This document shows, piece after piece, positions 1 through 5,637 of a stretch of 6,193 nucleotides of DNA. The notes below the pieces were generated by a model. It searched no databases. It was not told the DNA's origin and saw nothing but the letters and a program-made list of their open reading frames with translations. The number at the start of each line of letters is the position of its first letter. The stretch's first letter is position 1. Source of the stretch: Bifidobacterium sp. (GTDB lineage Bacteria > Actinomycetota > Actinomycetes > Actinomycetales > Bifidobacteriaceae); NCBI GenBank assembly GCA_022739095.1, contig JAIJEI010000127.1, positions 1-6,193 of the forward strand, given 5' to 3'. The position numbers and the translations under genes were made by a program.

Positions 1-645
1 AATGCTTGGGGCGTGCATTCGGTGGCTGAATTGGCTCAGCTGGATGAGGCTGCATTGACTCGTGCCACTGGCTCCCCGGCTGCGGCACGTGGATTATGGG
101 CGGCCTCGCACGGGTTGGACTCCCGCAAAATTACCACGGTGCGCGAAGAGAAATCCATTGGATCCGAGGAGACGCTGGCCGAGGATACACGCGATATGCG
201 CGTGGTGTGTGGGCTGCTGCGTTCGGCTTGCGACGATGTGGCCAGCACACTGCGGCGCAAGGGGCTGGTGGCGCGCACGCTGACGGTGAAGCTGCGGTTC
301 GCGGACCTGAGCTATCAGACCCGGTCTTTTACGATGGAGCGGCCGACCGATACGGCCGGTGTGCTGTACCCGGAATGCGTGCGGCAGTTGAAAATCATGT
401 TGGGCATGCCGATTTCGGCGGGGCCAGGCATTCCCCTGCCCAAAACTATTCGCTTGGCTGGCATGAGCACGTCTTCGCTCAGTGAGGCGGCGGCTACGGC
501 CGTGCAGCCTTCACTGGATGACATGCTCGAAGAAGCCGACGACGCGCGCGGCCAGACCTCACAGGCACGTCTGCATGATGCCGAGGCCGCGCTGGATGCC
601 GTGCGCCGCAAATTCGGCAGCAAGGCCGCCCAGTTTGGGGCATGA
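1..645 (+). CDS. dinB: DNA polymerase IV (Y-family), C-terminal part; 5' end outside window
   Basis: Error-prone translesion DNA polymerase of the Y family. The frame is open from base 1 (N-A-W-G-V-H-S-V...), so the gene starts upstream and only the last 214 residues are here. The opening residues are the end of the thumb/HhH region (GVHSVAELAQLDEAAL, then LWAASHGLD). The linker motif EEKSIGSEETL leads into the little-finger DNA-binding domain (TVKLRFADLSYQTRS; KTIRLAGMSTSSLS), the usual order in Pol IV. The palm with its catalytic carboxylates is outside the window. The tail holds Q-P-S-L-D-D-M-L (from base 505), where Pol IV proteins usually carry a beta-clamp peptide of the type QLxLF. Here it is degenerate, so clamp binding through it is uncertain. 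A charged Ala-rich tail ending AVRRKFGSKAAQFGA closes the protein. The gene converges on dapC, with 26 bp between the stops. Family assignment is firm; the symbol dinB is by family. Confidence 0.9.
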   Translation, partial: NAWGVHSVAELAQLDEAALTRATGSPAAARGLWAASHGLDSRKITTVREEKSIGSEETLAEDTRDMRVVCGLLRSACDDVASTLRRKGLVARTLTVKLRFADLSYQTRSFTMERPTDTAGVLYPECVRQLKIMLGMPISAGPGIPLPKTIRLAGMSTSSLSEAAATAVQPSLDDMLEEADDARGQTSQARLHDAEAALDAVRRKFGSKAAQFGA

Positions 646-671
646 ACGGCTTAACGCCACTTACGATCTCA

Positions 672-1913
672 TTACGCCGTGAGACGTTCGCAGGCGGAGC
701 GGATGGCCTCGTCAGTGGCGGTGGCGGAGAAACGCAGGTATGCGGGAGCACCGTAGAATTCGCCGGGGCTGGGGATGATGCCGATTTTGGCGAGCTCGGC
801 CATATCGGCCCAGCAGTCGCCGGACTTGGCCTTGACCCATACGTACAGCGCGCCGGAGGGCATCTGCGCCGAATAGCCATACGCCTTCAGCGCGTCAACC
901 AGCGCGGATAGACGGCGACGGTAACGACCCCATTGCTCGTGCACGGCGGCTGTGTCCCTCAGGCCTGCTGCCATGGCGGCCTGGACCGGGCCGGGGATAA
1001 TCTGGCCGATCTGCTTGCGGTATTCCGCCATTTCCTTGACCAGCCGGTAATCGCCGGCAATCAGAGCCGTACGGTAGCCGGCCATGTTGGACTGCTTGGA
1101 CAGCGAGTAGAGCACCAGGATACCAGCTGCCGAACCTTCACACACATGTGGATTCAGGGCACATGGCGTGGCGGAGAGACTGAATGCGGAATCGGATGCG
1201 GGCTCGTTGGATTCGGCCACCGGTGCGGCAGGCACAGACACGGCAGGCACAGACGCGGCAGATGCAGGCGCAGAGGACGCGGCTGTATTGCGGCGCACCG
1301 AACGCCAGTCCATCAACGCATAGCATTCGTCGGAGAGCACCACGGCACCGATGCGGCGGGCGGCGGCCACGATGTCGGTCAGCCAGTCAGCGGAGATGAC
1401 CTCGCCGGAGGGATTACACGGCGAGTTGATCCAGATGGCCTTGACGTTCGGAATATTCACCCAGGAATCGACGTCGGTCACATCATCGACTTTGACCACG
1501 GTGGCACCGGCAAGTTGGGTGCCGATCTCGTAGGTCGGGTAGGAGACGGCCGGTTGGACGACCACATCGCCTTCGCCAAGGTGCAGCAGGCTGGCCATCA
1601 GTGCCACGGCCTCCTTGGAACCCACGGTGGGTACGGCGGCAGCGTTGATGGACTTCAGATCCACCCCGCGCAGTTCGCGGAACCATGTATCGATAGCGGC
1701 CTTAAGGTCGGCGGTGCCGGCGGTGACCGGGTATCCATGGGCGTTGGGGTCGTCTGCGCCGGCAACCAGCGCCTGCTGGACGCTGCTCGGCACCGGGTCC
1801 ACGGGCGAGCCTACAGACAGGTCGATCATGCCACCCGGCACGGTTTTGGCGGTGGCTTTGAAGCCGGCGATGCGAGACCAGTCGTATGGCGACGAATATG
1901 CGTGGAAGCCCAT
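672..1913 (-). CDS. dapC: Succinyldiaminopimelate aminotransferase DapC-type (class I/II PLP aminotransferase)
   Basis: PLP-dependent fold-type I aminotransferase, 413 aa. By family it transfers the amino group of glutamate to N-succinyl-2-amino-6-oxopimelate in the diaminopimelate/lysine branch. Visible landmarks are the N-terminal LSVGSPVDPVP, the NSPCNPSG motif (about 163-170), LSDECY (D195 for the PLP pyridine N, Y198), SLSKQSNMAGYR (Schiff-base K273, phosphate-binding R281) and YLRFSAT (R394, substrate carboxylate). The actinobacterial DapC signature LNPHVCEG precedes the lysine segment. The ATG at 1913 has an AGAAAGGG ribosome site five bases upstream. Odd feature: residues about 204-250 are a Ser/Ala/Pro/Val-rich insertion with tandem S-V-P-A units; without it the length would be about the usual 365-370 aa. 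An IS607-type element lies directly upstream and separates the gene from fdxC, its usual neighbour. No convincing promoter was found in the short leader, so expression may depend on read-through. Substrate is inferred from family resemblance and synteny. Confidence 0.87.
   Translation of the reverse strand: MGFHAYSSPYDWSRIAGFKATAKTVPGGMIDLSVGSPVDPVPSSVQQALVAGADDPNAHGYPVTAGTADLKAAIDTWFRELRGVDLKSINAAAVPTVGSKEAVALMASLLHLGEGDVVVQPAVSYPTYEIGTQLAGATVVKVDDVTDVDSWVNIPNVKAIWINSPCNPSGEVISADWLTDIVAAARRIGAVVLSDECYALMDWRSVRRNTAASSAPASAASVPAVSVPAAPVAESNEPASDSAFSLSATPCALNPHVCEGSAAGILVLYSLSKQSNMAGYRTALIAGDYRLVKEMAEYRKQIGQIIPGPVQAAMAAGLRDTAAVHEQWGRYRRRLSALVDALKAYGYSAQMPSGALYVWVKAKSGDCWADMAELAKIGIIPSPGEFYGAPAYLRFSATATDEAIRSACERLTA
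1164..1304 (-). repeat. Low-complexity insertion in dapC with 15-bp tandem repeat
   Basis: This stretch encodes an Ala/Ser/Pro/Val-rich segment. At its core, + strand bases 1225-1239 and 1240-1254 are 15-bp units that differ only at the first base (gcggcaggcacagac and acggcaggcacagac). Degenerate third and fourth copies run to about 1284. Translated on the - strand, the units read as A/V-S-V-P-A pentapeptides. The unit length is a multiple of three, so copy-number change would keep the frame. In the protein it lies between the D-E-C-Y cofactor motif and the catalytic S-L-S-K motif, a surface-loop position in other DapC proteins as I recall them. Confidence 0.7.
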
Positions 1914-1918
1914 GAGAA

Positions 1919-1926
1919 CCCTTTCT
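1919..1926 (-). promoter_or_regulatory. Ribosome binding site of dapC
   Basis: On the - strand AGAAAGGG sits five bases before the ATG at 1913. It supports that start over later in-frame codons. It lies in the roughly 50-bp leader left between the tnpB stop and dapC. Confidence 0.6.
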
Positions 1927-1959
1927 TGGACGGTATGTTCCTAAGATACGACGAACCGT

Positions 1960-2135
1960 TGCAAGCTAGTTTGTTTTAGCTTGCAGGACGCTCTTGCGAT
2001 CGTCCGCTCCAAGTCTCACGTGGTTTTCGCCACGGCTTGGTTCGCACTTCACCGGGGCCTGCGTTGCACAACGCGATGCGTCGTTCCGTCTTCCGTCCCC
2101 TCCATGCGCGTTTAGGGTCTCCGGGGCACTCCCGG
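1960..2135 (-). ncRNA. Candidate omega RNA (TnpB guide RNA scaffold)
   Basis: TnpB nucleases use an RNA that covers the 3' end of tnpB and the element's right end, with the guide taken from flanking DNA. Here the tnpB tail and the bases just past its stop form a row of hairpins (all + coordinates): 2121-2135 (CCGGG/CCCGG, 5-nt loop); 2061-2074 (GCGTTG/CAACGC); 2009-2040, a two-part stem (CCAAG with CTTGG outside, CGTGG with CCACG inside, 6-nt loop); 1986-2005 (GGACG/CGTCC); and 1960-1985, a perfect 9-bp stem with an 8-nt loop containing the tnpB stop. Position and structure fit an omega RNA. The 5' limit and the true 3' boundary are guesses. High G+C can produce short stems by chance, but the 9-bp and two-part stems are harder to dismiss. 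Confidence 0.4.
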
Positions 2136-3270
2136 CGACCTGGATGTTGATGGCCGCGTTCAGATCACGGTCAATCACGAGACCGCAGGTCCCGCAATGG
2201 TAGGTTCGCTCGGACAGGGAGAGTTTGGCTTTCACGCTCCCGCAGTGCGAGCACATCTTGCTGGACGGGTGCCAGCGGTCGATCACATGCAGTCTCACGC
2301 CGGTCCTCGCGGTCTTGTACTCCAATTGGTGGCGCAGTTCCGCGAAGGACGCGTCCTCGATCGTCTTGGCGAGCCGATGGTTCCTGACCATGCCGGCCAC
2401 GTTCAGATCCTCGATGCTGATGTCCGAGTACGTGTCGGCGAGCCATGTGGTCAGCTTGTCCAACGTGTCGCGGCGTCGGTTCGCGATGCGCGCGTGGATG
2501 CGGGCGACCCTGGCGCGCGCCTTGAGACGCCGCTTCGACCCCTTGGTCTTGCGGCCCAGCGCCTTCTGCGCGCGTTTCAACCGGCGTTCAGCGGTTTTGA
2601 GCGTGTGCGGGTTGCCGATGACGGTGCCGTCCGAGAGCGTGGCAAGCGCCTTGACGCCCAGATCGATGCCGACCGCTCCTCCCTTCGGGGTTCGCCTCGC
2701 CGTCGGGGCGGCGCGTTCGACGGTCAACGCGGCGTACCAGCGTCCCGCACGGCACGACACCGTCATGCGCAGCACCCTGGCCCCGTTCACGCGTCCTGCG
2801 ACGTTCTCCATGCAGTGCACGCGGCCGATGCGCGGCAGTCTGAGCGCCTTCGGATCGTCCCTGACGAGGCCGAAGCTGCCGGTCGTGTACGCGAACCGCG
2901 GCGTGGTGCGATCCTTCGCCTTGAATCTCGGGAACCCGACCCTGCGGCCCTTCCGTTCGCCCTTGCGGCTTTTCGACCAGTTCGACAGGGCGTCGGACAA
3001 TGCCTCCAGACCGCTGCTGTAGGATTCCTTCGAGTTCTCCCGCCACCACGGCGTCCCGTCCGCATCCACGGCCAGCATATCCTTGTTCGCGTTCCACCAG
3101 CGGCGCAGCGCGTACAGCGACCACTCCGGTCTTTCCTTGGCCTCCAGCATTTCCTTGACGTGCGCCAACCCCGCGTTGTACGCGAACCGGGCCGCGCCCG
3201 CATGGGATAGGAGTCGTCGCTCCTGCGCGGGTGTGGGGTCCAACGCGACCTTGATTGCCTCAAGCATCAT
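1966..3270 (-). CDS. tnpB: TnpB RNA-guided endonuclease of IS607-type element
   Basis: 434 aa, the usual size for actinobacterial IS607-type TnpB. TnpB is an omega-RNA-guided DNA nuclease, ancestor of Cas12, that helps its element persist by cutting the empty donor site. The N-terminal part (LDPTPAQERRLLSHAGAARF) and the WED/REC-like middle (FPRFKAKDR) are present. The split RuvC is complete: GIDLG (D203), SIEDLN (E287) and the DRDLNAAINI block (D367/D369). Between the last two lies an intact CX2C...CX2C zinc ribbon (C340, C343, C359, C362). The basic helix 228-266 is K/R-rich. The tail after residue 380 overlaps the candidate omega RNA. Start: ATG 3270 (a second ATG follows at once), with GAAGG six bases upstream inside tnpA. 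It overlaps the tnpA stop by 11 bases, which suggests coupled translation. No active-site residue is missing, so it looks nuclease-competent, unlike TnpB-derived dead repressors. Confidence 0.93.
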   Translation of the reverse strand: MMLEAIKVALDPTPAQERRLLSHAGAARFAYNAGLAHVKEMLEAKERPEWSLYALRRWWNANKDMLAVDADGTPWWRENSKESYSSGLEALSDALSNWSKSRKGERKGRRVGFPRFKAKDRTTPRFAYTTGSFGLVRDDPKALRLPRIGRVHCMENVAGRVNGARVLRMTVSCRAGRWYAALTVERAAPTARRTPKGGAVGIDLGVKALATLSDGTVIGNPHTLKTAERRLKRAQKALGRKTKGSKRRLKARARVARIHARIANRRRDTLDKLTTWLADTYSDISIEDLNVAGMVRNHRLAKTIEDASFAELRHQLEYKTARTGVRLHVIDRWHPSSKMCSHCGSVKAKLSLSERTYHCGTCGLVIDRDLNAAINIQVAGSAPETLNAHGGDGRRNDASRCATQAPVKCEPSRGENHVRLGADDRKSVLQAKTN

Positions 3271-3514
3271 GCGCCGCCTTCAACCGGTCCGCCTGACGTT
3301 GCAGGTCGGCCTTCTGACCGGAAGACGAGACGCGCGCAGAGCACACGGTGCGCGAACCCGTCGCAGGCGCGGCCGAAGCCTCGTATCTCGGGTCATGGAC
3401 CAGCCACACGCCCCCGGCCTTCTCCACCGGAACGGGCATACGGTTCTCACGGCACCACTTCCACACCGTCTGCTCGTTCAAACCCTCAAGAGCCGCCCAA
3501 TCCCTCGCACGCAT
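3260..3514 (-). pseudogene. tnpA: Truncated IS607 TnpA serine recombinase (HTH domain plus start of catalytic domain)
   Basis: 84 aa from ATG 3514 (an in-frame TTG lies two codons earlier). Full IS607 TnpA is about 200 aa. Residues 1-45 are the MerR-like DNA-binding domain (ARDWAALEGLNEQTVWKWCR, then MPVPVEKAGGVWLV). Residues 58-78 are the start of the serine-recombinase domain: RVSSSGQKADLQRQ with R61, nucleophile S63 and Q67. The protein stops at KAAHDA, so the rest of the catalytic core, including the later active-site arginines, and the C-terminal region are missing. The stop codon still overlaps the tnpB start, as in complete elements. This points to an internal in-frame deletion rather than a premature stop, since no decayed tnpA sequence remains between the two genes. 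It cannot be an active recombinase alone. The intact DNA-binding domain could still bind the element's left end, which is inference. Confidence 0.85.
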
Positions 3515-3560
3515 CAGCAAAACGTATCACATAACAGCAAATCAAAACAAAACTACAGCA
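3515..3560 (-). repeat. Three TGCTG direct repeats at 20-21 bp spacing upstream of tnpA
   Basis: On the + strand CAGCA occurs at 3515-3519, 3535-3539 and 3556-3560, the first two extended to CAGCAAA. Centre spacing is 20 and 21 bp, about two helical turns, so all copies face the same side of the DNA. They lie in an A+T-rich stretch directly before the tnpA start, the presumed left end of the element, where recombinase binding sites would be expected. Five-base motifs are short, so the pattern may be chance. Confidence 0.35.
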
Positions 3561-3567
3561 GTTCACG

Positions 3568-3626
3568 ACCCTCGGCCGTGATAGACCGAGGGTTCAATCC
3601 GAACTATGCGCTGTGTACAACAGCGC
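3568..3626 (-). terminator. Tandem hairpins downstream of fdxC, possible terminator
   Basis: Two perfect inverted repeats follow the fdxC stop. GCGCTGT/ACAGCGC (3608-3614 with 3620-3626) has a 5-nt loop, and ACCCTCGG/CCGAGGGT (3568-3575 with 3586-3593) has a 10-nt loop. On the - strand the nearest T-rich stretch (TTTTGTTTTGATTT) begins only about 15 bases after the second stem, so this is not a classic intrinsic terminator. It may act with Rho or as an mRNA 3' stabiliser, or the second stem may belong to the left end of the IS607-type element. Confidence 0.35.
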
Positions 3627-3642
3627 TTATCCGCAAATCAGC

Positions 3643-3963
3643 TTACTGGTTCTGCGGCGGCAGCGCGGCGACCTGTTCCGGGTCTTTGCCGATTGGGCCA
3701 TTGGCGGAAGCGCCGCCCAGATCGCCCACTTCAGCGAAGAAATTGACAGCGGCATCCTTGTACCAGGCCCACTCGTCCGGCAGATCATCCTCGTAGAAGA
3801 TGGCCTCGGTGGGGCACACCGGTTCGCATGCACCGCAGTCGACGCACTCGTTGGGGTTGATGTACAGCGAGCGGGAGCCCTCGTAAATGCAGTCGACGGG
3901 ACACTCGTCCACGCAAGCCTTGTCCTTGACGTCCACGCAAGGCTGAGCGATTACATATGGCAT
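3643..3963 (-). CDS. fdxC: 7Fe ferredoxin ([3Fe-4S][4Fe-4S]), FdxC/FdxA type
   Basis: 106-aa soluble electron carrier of the bacterial 7Fe ferredoxin family. The cysteines match that family exactly, offset by one from Azotobacter ferredoxin I: C9, C17 and C50 for the [3Fe-4S] cluster; C21, C40, C43 and C46 for the [4Fe-4S] cluster (ECVDCGACEPVCP); C25 is the free cysteine. The C-terminal extension is acidic and aromatic (DEWAWYKDAAVNFFAEVG) and then turns into a Gly/Pro/Gln-rich tail, typical of actinobacterial members. The start at 3963 is fixed by a perfect AAGGAGG five bases upstream. It follows the permease gene by 60 bp in the same direction, and would normally be followed by dapC, now separated by the IS607-type element. 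The electron partner is unknown; in an anaerobe, pyruvate or other oxidoreductases are plausible. The symbol is by family and neighbourhood; fdxA is used for the same type. Confidence 0.93.
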   Translation of the reverse strand: MPYVIAQPCVDVKDKACVDECPVDCIYEGSRSLYINPNECVDCGACEPVCPTEAIFYEDDLPDEWAWYKDAAVNFFAEVGDLGGASANGPIGKDPEQVAALPPQNQ

Positions 3964-3968
3964 GGAAT

Positions 3969-3975
3969 CCTCCTT
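3969..3975 (-). promoter_or_regulatory. Strong ribosome binding site of fdxC
   Basis: AAGGAGG on the - strand, five bases before the fdxC ATG, is a full anti-Shine-Dalgarno match. It suggests high translation, in contrast to the weaker sites before dapC and the permease. No clear promoter was found in the 60-bp gap to the permease stop. Confidence 0.8.
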
Positions 3976-4023
3976 AACAAATACTGATACAAGGGTACGC
4001 GCCCGTTGGGACGCTCCTCGCTC

Positions 4024-5550
4024 TCAGCCGTTAACGGCCGTATCGGTTTCGGCGGACAGCGTTTCGGTCAGGTCGCCCTTGCCGAGGCGCGCATGCCAGT
4101 AGCCGTAGCCGAAGTAGATGGCGACGCCGACCACGAGCCACACCACGAAACGAATCCAGGTGAGCACGGACAGGTTGAGCATCAACCAGAAGTTGGCCAC
4201 GGCGATGAGGATCGGAATCCACGGGTTGCCGGGCATCTTGAAAGTGCGCGGCAGGTCGGGGCGCTTCTTGCGCATAATCGGGATGGAGATGGCCACCAGC
4301 GTGAAGGCGGACAGGGTGCCGATGTTGACCATGTCGGAGAGCACGTCGATGTCGAAGAAGGCGGCCACAAGCGCCACCACCGCGCCGACGACGATCTGCA
4401 GAACGGCCGGGGTGCCGTGCTTGCCGGTCTTGGACAGACCGCGCGGCAGCAGACCATCGCGGCTCATGGCGAAGACGATACGGGTCAGGCCGAGCAGCAG
4501 CACCATGACCACGGTGGCCAAGCCCAGCACGATGCCGAAGCTGATGATCTTGGCGGCCCAGTTGGCACCCACCAGTTCGAAGGCGGTGGCCAGCGAGGGG
4601 CTGTCTTGCTTGGCGAGATCGGCATAGGAGACCATGCCGGTGGTCACCACGGCCACGAGCATGTACATGATAATGATGAGCAGCATGCCCACGCCGATGC
4701 CGAGCGGCACGTTCTTGTGCGGGTTCTTGGTCTCCTCGGAGGCAGTGGCCACCACGTCGAATCCGATGAACGCGAAGAACACGAGCGCCGCGCCCGAGAG
4801 GATGCCAGGCACGCCGTACACGGACGGGGTCATGCCGGTGGCGAACTGCCACAGCGGCTGGGTCATCACGCCGGTGACGGCGGAGGAGCCTTCCACGGTG
4901 GAGGCCGGCTGGCTCGGCGGAATGAACGGAGTGAAGTTGGAGGCCTTGACGTAGAAGAAGCCGACGATCACCACAAAGAACACGATGGCGATCTTGAGCA
5001 CGGTCATAGCACCGTCCACGCGGGCGCCGATCTTGGTGCCGAATACGAGCAGCGTGGTAAAGAACGCCACGATGATAATCGGGGCGATATCGATATGGAA
5101 GGAGCCGAACGTCAGGTTGGTGTTGGCGTTCCAGCCCATCAGGCGCATGAAATCGTTGAGGTATACGCCCCAATACTTGGAAATCACGGAGCCGGCCATC
5201 AGCATTTCCAGGATCAGATCCCAGCCGATGATCCAGGCCATGATCTCGCCGACCGTGGTGTAGGTGAAGGTGTAGGCGGAGCCGGCCACCGGAATCATCG
5301 AAGCGAATTCGGCGTAGCACATCACGGCTGCGCCGCACACGATGCCGGCGATCAGGAAGCTGATGATCACGGCCGGGCCGGCGTGAAAGGCGGCGGCCTG
5401 CGCGCCCACCGAGAAGATGCCGGCTCCCACGGCTACGGCCACGCCCATGATTGACAGATCCCACCAAGTCAGGTTGCGCTTGAGCTTGCGGCCCTCTTCA
5501 CCTGTTTCGGCAATGGTCTGTTCGACGGATTTTGTACGGAACAGTTGCAT
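4024..5550 (-). CDS. APC-superfamily amino acid permease (cationic amino acid transporter family)
   Basis: Polytopic inner-membrane secondary transporter, 508 aa, with about 12 hydrophobic segments. The N-terminus LFRTKSVEQTIAETGEEGRKLKRNL is the cytoplasmic lead-in typical of CAT-type (TC 2.A.3.3) permeases. TM1 carries the unwound G42-A-G-I-F substrate motif. TM6 ends in FIGFD (261-265), followed by the family signature SEETKNPHKNVP (271-282). The loop AMSRDGLLPR (361-370) and the late NIGTLSAFTLVAISIPIMRKKRPDLPRTFKMP (409-440) are also CAT hallmarks. The start was set at ATG 5550, because AAAGAAGAG lies four bases upstream and homologues begin M-x-L-F-R-T-K. A GTG 33 bases earlier also keeps the frame but has no better ribosome site. 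A sigma70-like promoter lies upstream and fdxC follows closely. Exact substrate (arginine, lysine or a broader range) cannot be told from sequence. Confidence 0.92.
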   Translation of the reverse strand: MQLFRTKSVEQTIAETGEEGRKLKRNLTWWDLSIMGVAVAVGAGIFSVGAQAAAFHAGPAVIISFLIAGIVCGAAVMCYAEFASMIPVAGSAYTFTYTTVGEIMAWIIGWDLILEMLMAGSVISKYWGVYLNDFMRLMGWNANTNLTFGSFHIDIAPIIIVAFFTTLLVFGTKIGARVDGAMTVLKIAIVFFVVIVGFFYVKASNFTPFIPPSQPASTVEGSSAVTGVMTQPLWQFATGMTPSVYGVPGILSGAALVFFAFIGFDVVATASEETKNPHKNVPLGIGVGMLLIIIMYMLVAVVTTGMVSYADLAKQDSPSLATAFELVGANWAAKIISFGIVLGLATVVMVLLLGLTRIVFAMSRDGLLPRGLSKTGKHGTPAVLQIVVGAVVALVAAFFDIDVLSDMVNIGTLSAFTLVAISIPIMRKKRPDLPRTFKMPGNPWIPILIAVANFWLMLNLSVLTWIRFVVWLVVGVAIYFGYGYWHARLGKGDLTETLSAETDTAVNG

Positions 5551-5576
5551 AGTGCTCTTCTTTATTCTCTGTTGTT

Positions 5577-5595
5577 TGTGCACCGAATGCGCACA
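5577..5595. promoter_or_regulatory. Inverted repeat in permease leader, possible operator
   Basis: TGTGC-N9-GCACA is a perfect 5+5 inverted repeat just downstream of the expected transcription start of the permease. Its position between promoter and start codon is where a repressor could block transcription, or where a small hairpin could form in the leader. No regulator gene is nearby to connect with it, and five-base arms are weak evidence. Confidence 0.3.
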
Positions 5596-5608
5596 ATACC
5601 GACAATCG

Positions 5609-5637
5609 AGTATAGAAGAGCCCGTGTGTCTTGTCTA
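5609..5637 (-). promoter_or_regulatory. Sigma70-type promoter of the permease gene
   Basis: On the - strand TAGACA (5632-5637, one mismatch to TTGACA) and TATACT (5609-5614, one mismatch to TATAAT) are separated by exactly 17 bp. Transcription would start near 5602, giving a leader of about 50 nt before ATG 5550. The -35 box lies inside an imperfect palindrome (5633-5647) with outer arms GTCT/AGAC, a possible regulator site. The next gap along, before fdxC, has no comparable promoter, so this one may also serve fdxC. Confidence 0.65.

Larger units (their letters stand above)
1960..3560 (-). mobile_element. IS607-type insertion element (tnpA remnant + tnpB), ends approximate
   Basis: The pairing of a MerR-like-HTH serine recombinase gene (tnpA, here shortened) with an overlapping downstream tnpB identifies an IS607-family element. 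IS607 elements make no target duplication and have no terminal inverted repeats, so the ends cannot be read directly. I set the right end at the strong hairpin that spans the tnpB stop (1960-1985). The left end is in the A+T-rich stretch with three TGCTG repeats upstream of tnpA (to about 3560). The element lies between fdxC and dapC, in the same orientation as both. With tnpA truncated it is probably not able to move by itself unless a full-length TnpA acts in trans. Family is confident; exact limits are not. Confidence 0.75.

Noticed and set aside
646..671. Bidirectional terminator between the convergent dinB and dapC genes
   Set aside because: Only a short ACGGC/GCCGT pair with a 25-base loop is present, reaching into dapC, and there are no T-tracts on either side.
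1225..1284. The 15-bp repeats in dapC as a CRISPR or regulatory iteron array
   Set aside because: There are no unique spacers between copies, the units are inside a coding frame and translate to a regular S-V-P-A pattern.
933..1979. + strand open frame of 348 codons opposite dapC
   Set aside because: Antisense shadow of dapC. No domain or ribosome site, and the opposite strand has all aminotransferase motifs.
2197..3210. + strand open frame of 337 codons opposite tnpB
   Set aside because: Antisense shadow. TnpB on the other strand has a complete RuvC and zinc ribbon, while this frame shows only Arg/Ala/Pro-rich composition.
3586..3601. GGTTCAATCC, resembling a tRNA T-arm, beside a hairpin
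   Set aside because: The flanking bases do not form the 5-bp T-stem, and no acceptor, D or anticodon arms can be built around it.
3999..4014. Stem GCGCCC/GGG-A-CGC after the permease stop as an intrinsic terminator
   Set aside because: The stem has a bulge and no T-run follows it on the - strand; it does not show that transcription stops before fdxC.
4006..5454. Long + strand open frame of 482 codons opposite the permease, rich in His, Gly, Asp and Glu
   Set aside because: It is the complement of hydrophobic codons of a clear APC permease. It has no recognisable domain, and its composition is what an antisense read of a G+C-rich membrane protein gives.
5551..5583. GTG at 5583 as the permease start, adding 11 residues (MHKQQRIKKST)
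   Set aside because: The ATG at 5550 has a purine-rich ribosome site at good spacing and matches the start of CAT-family homologues, and the extra residues overlap the leader with its inverted repeat.
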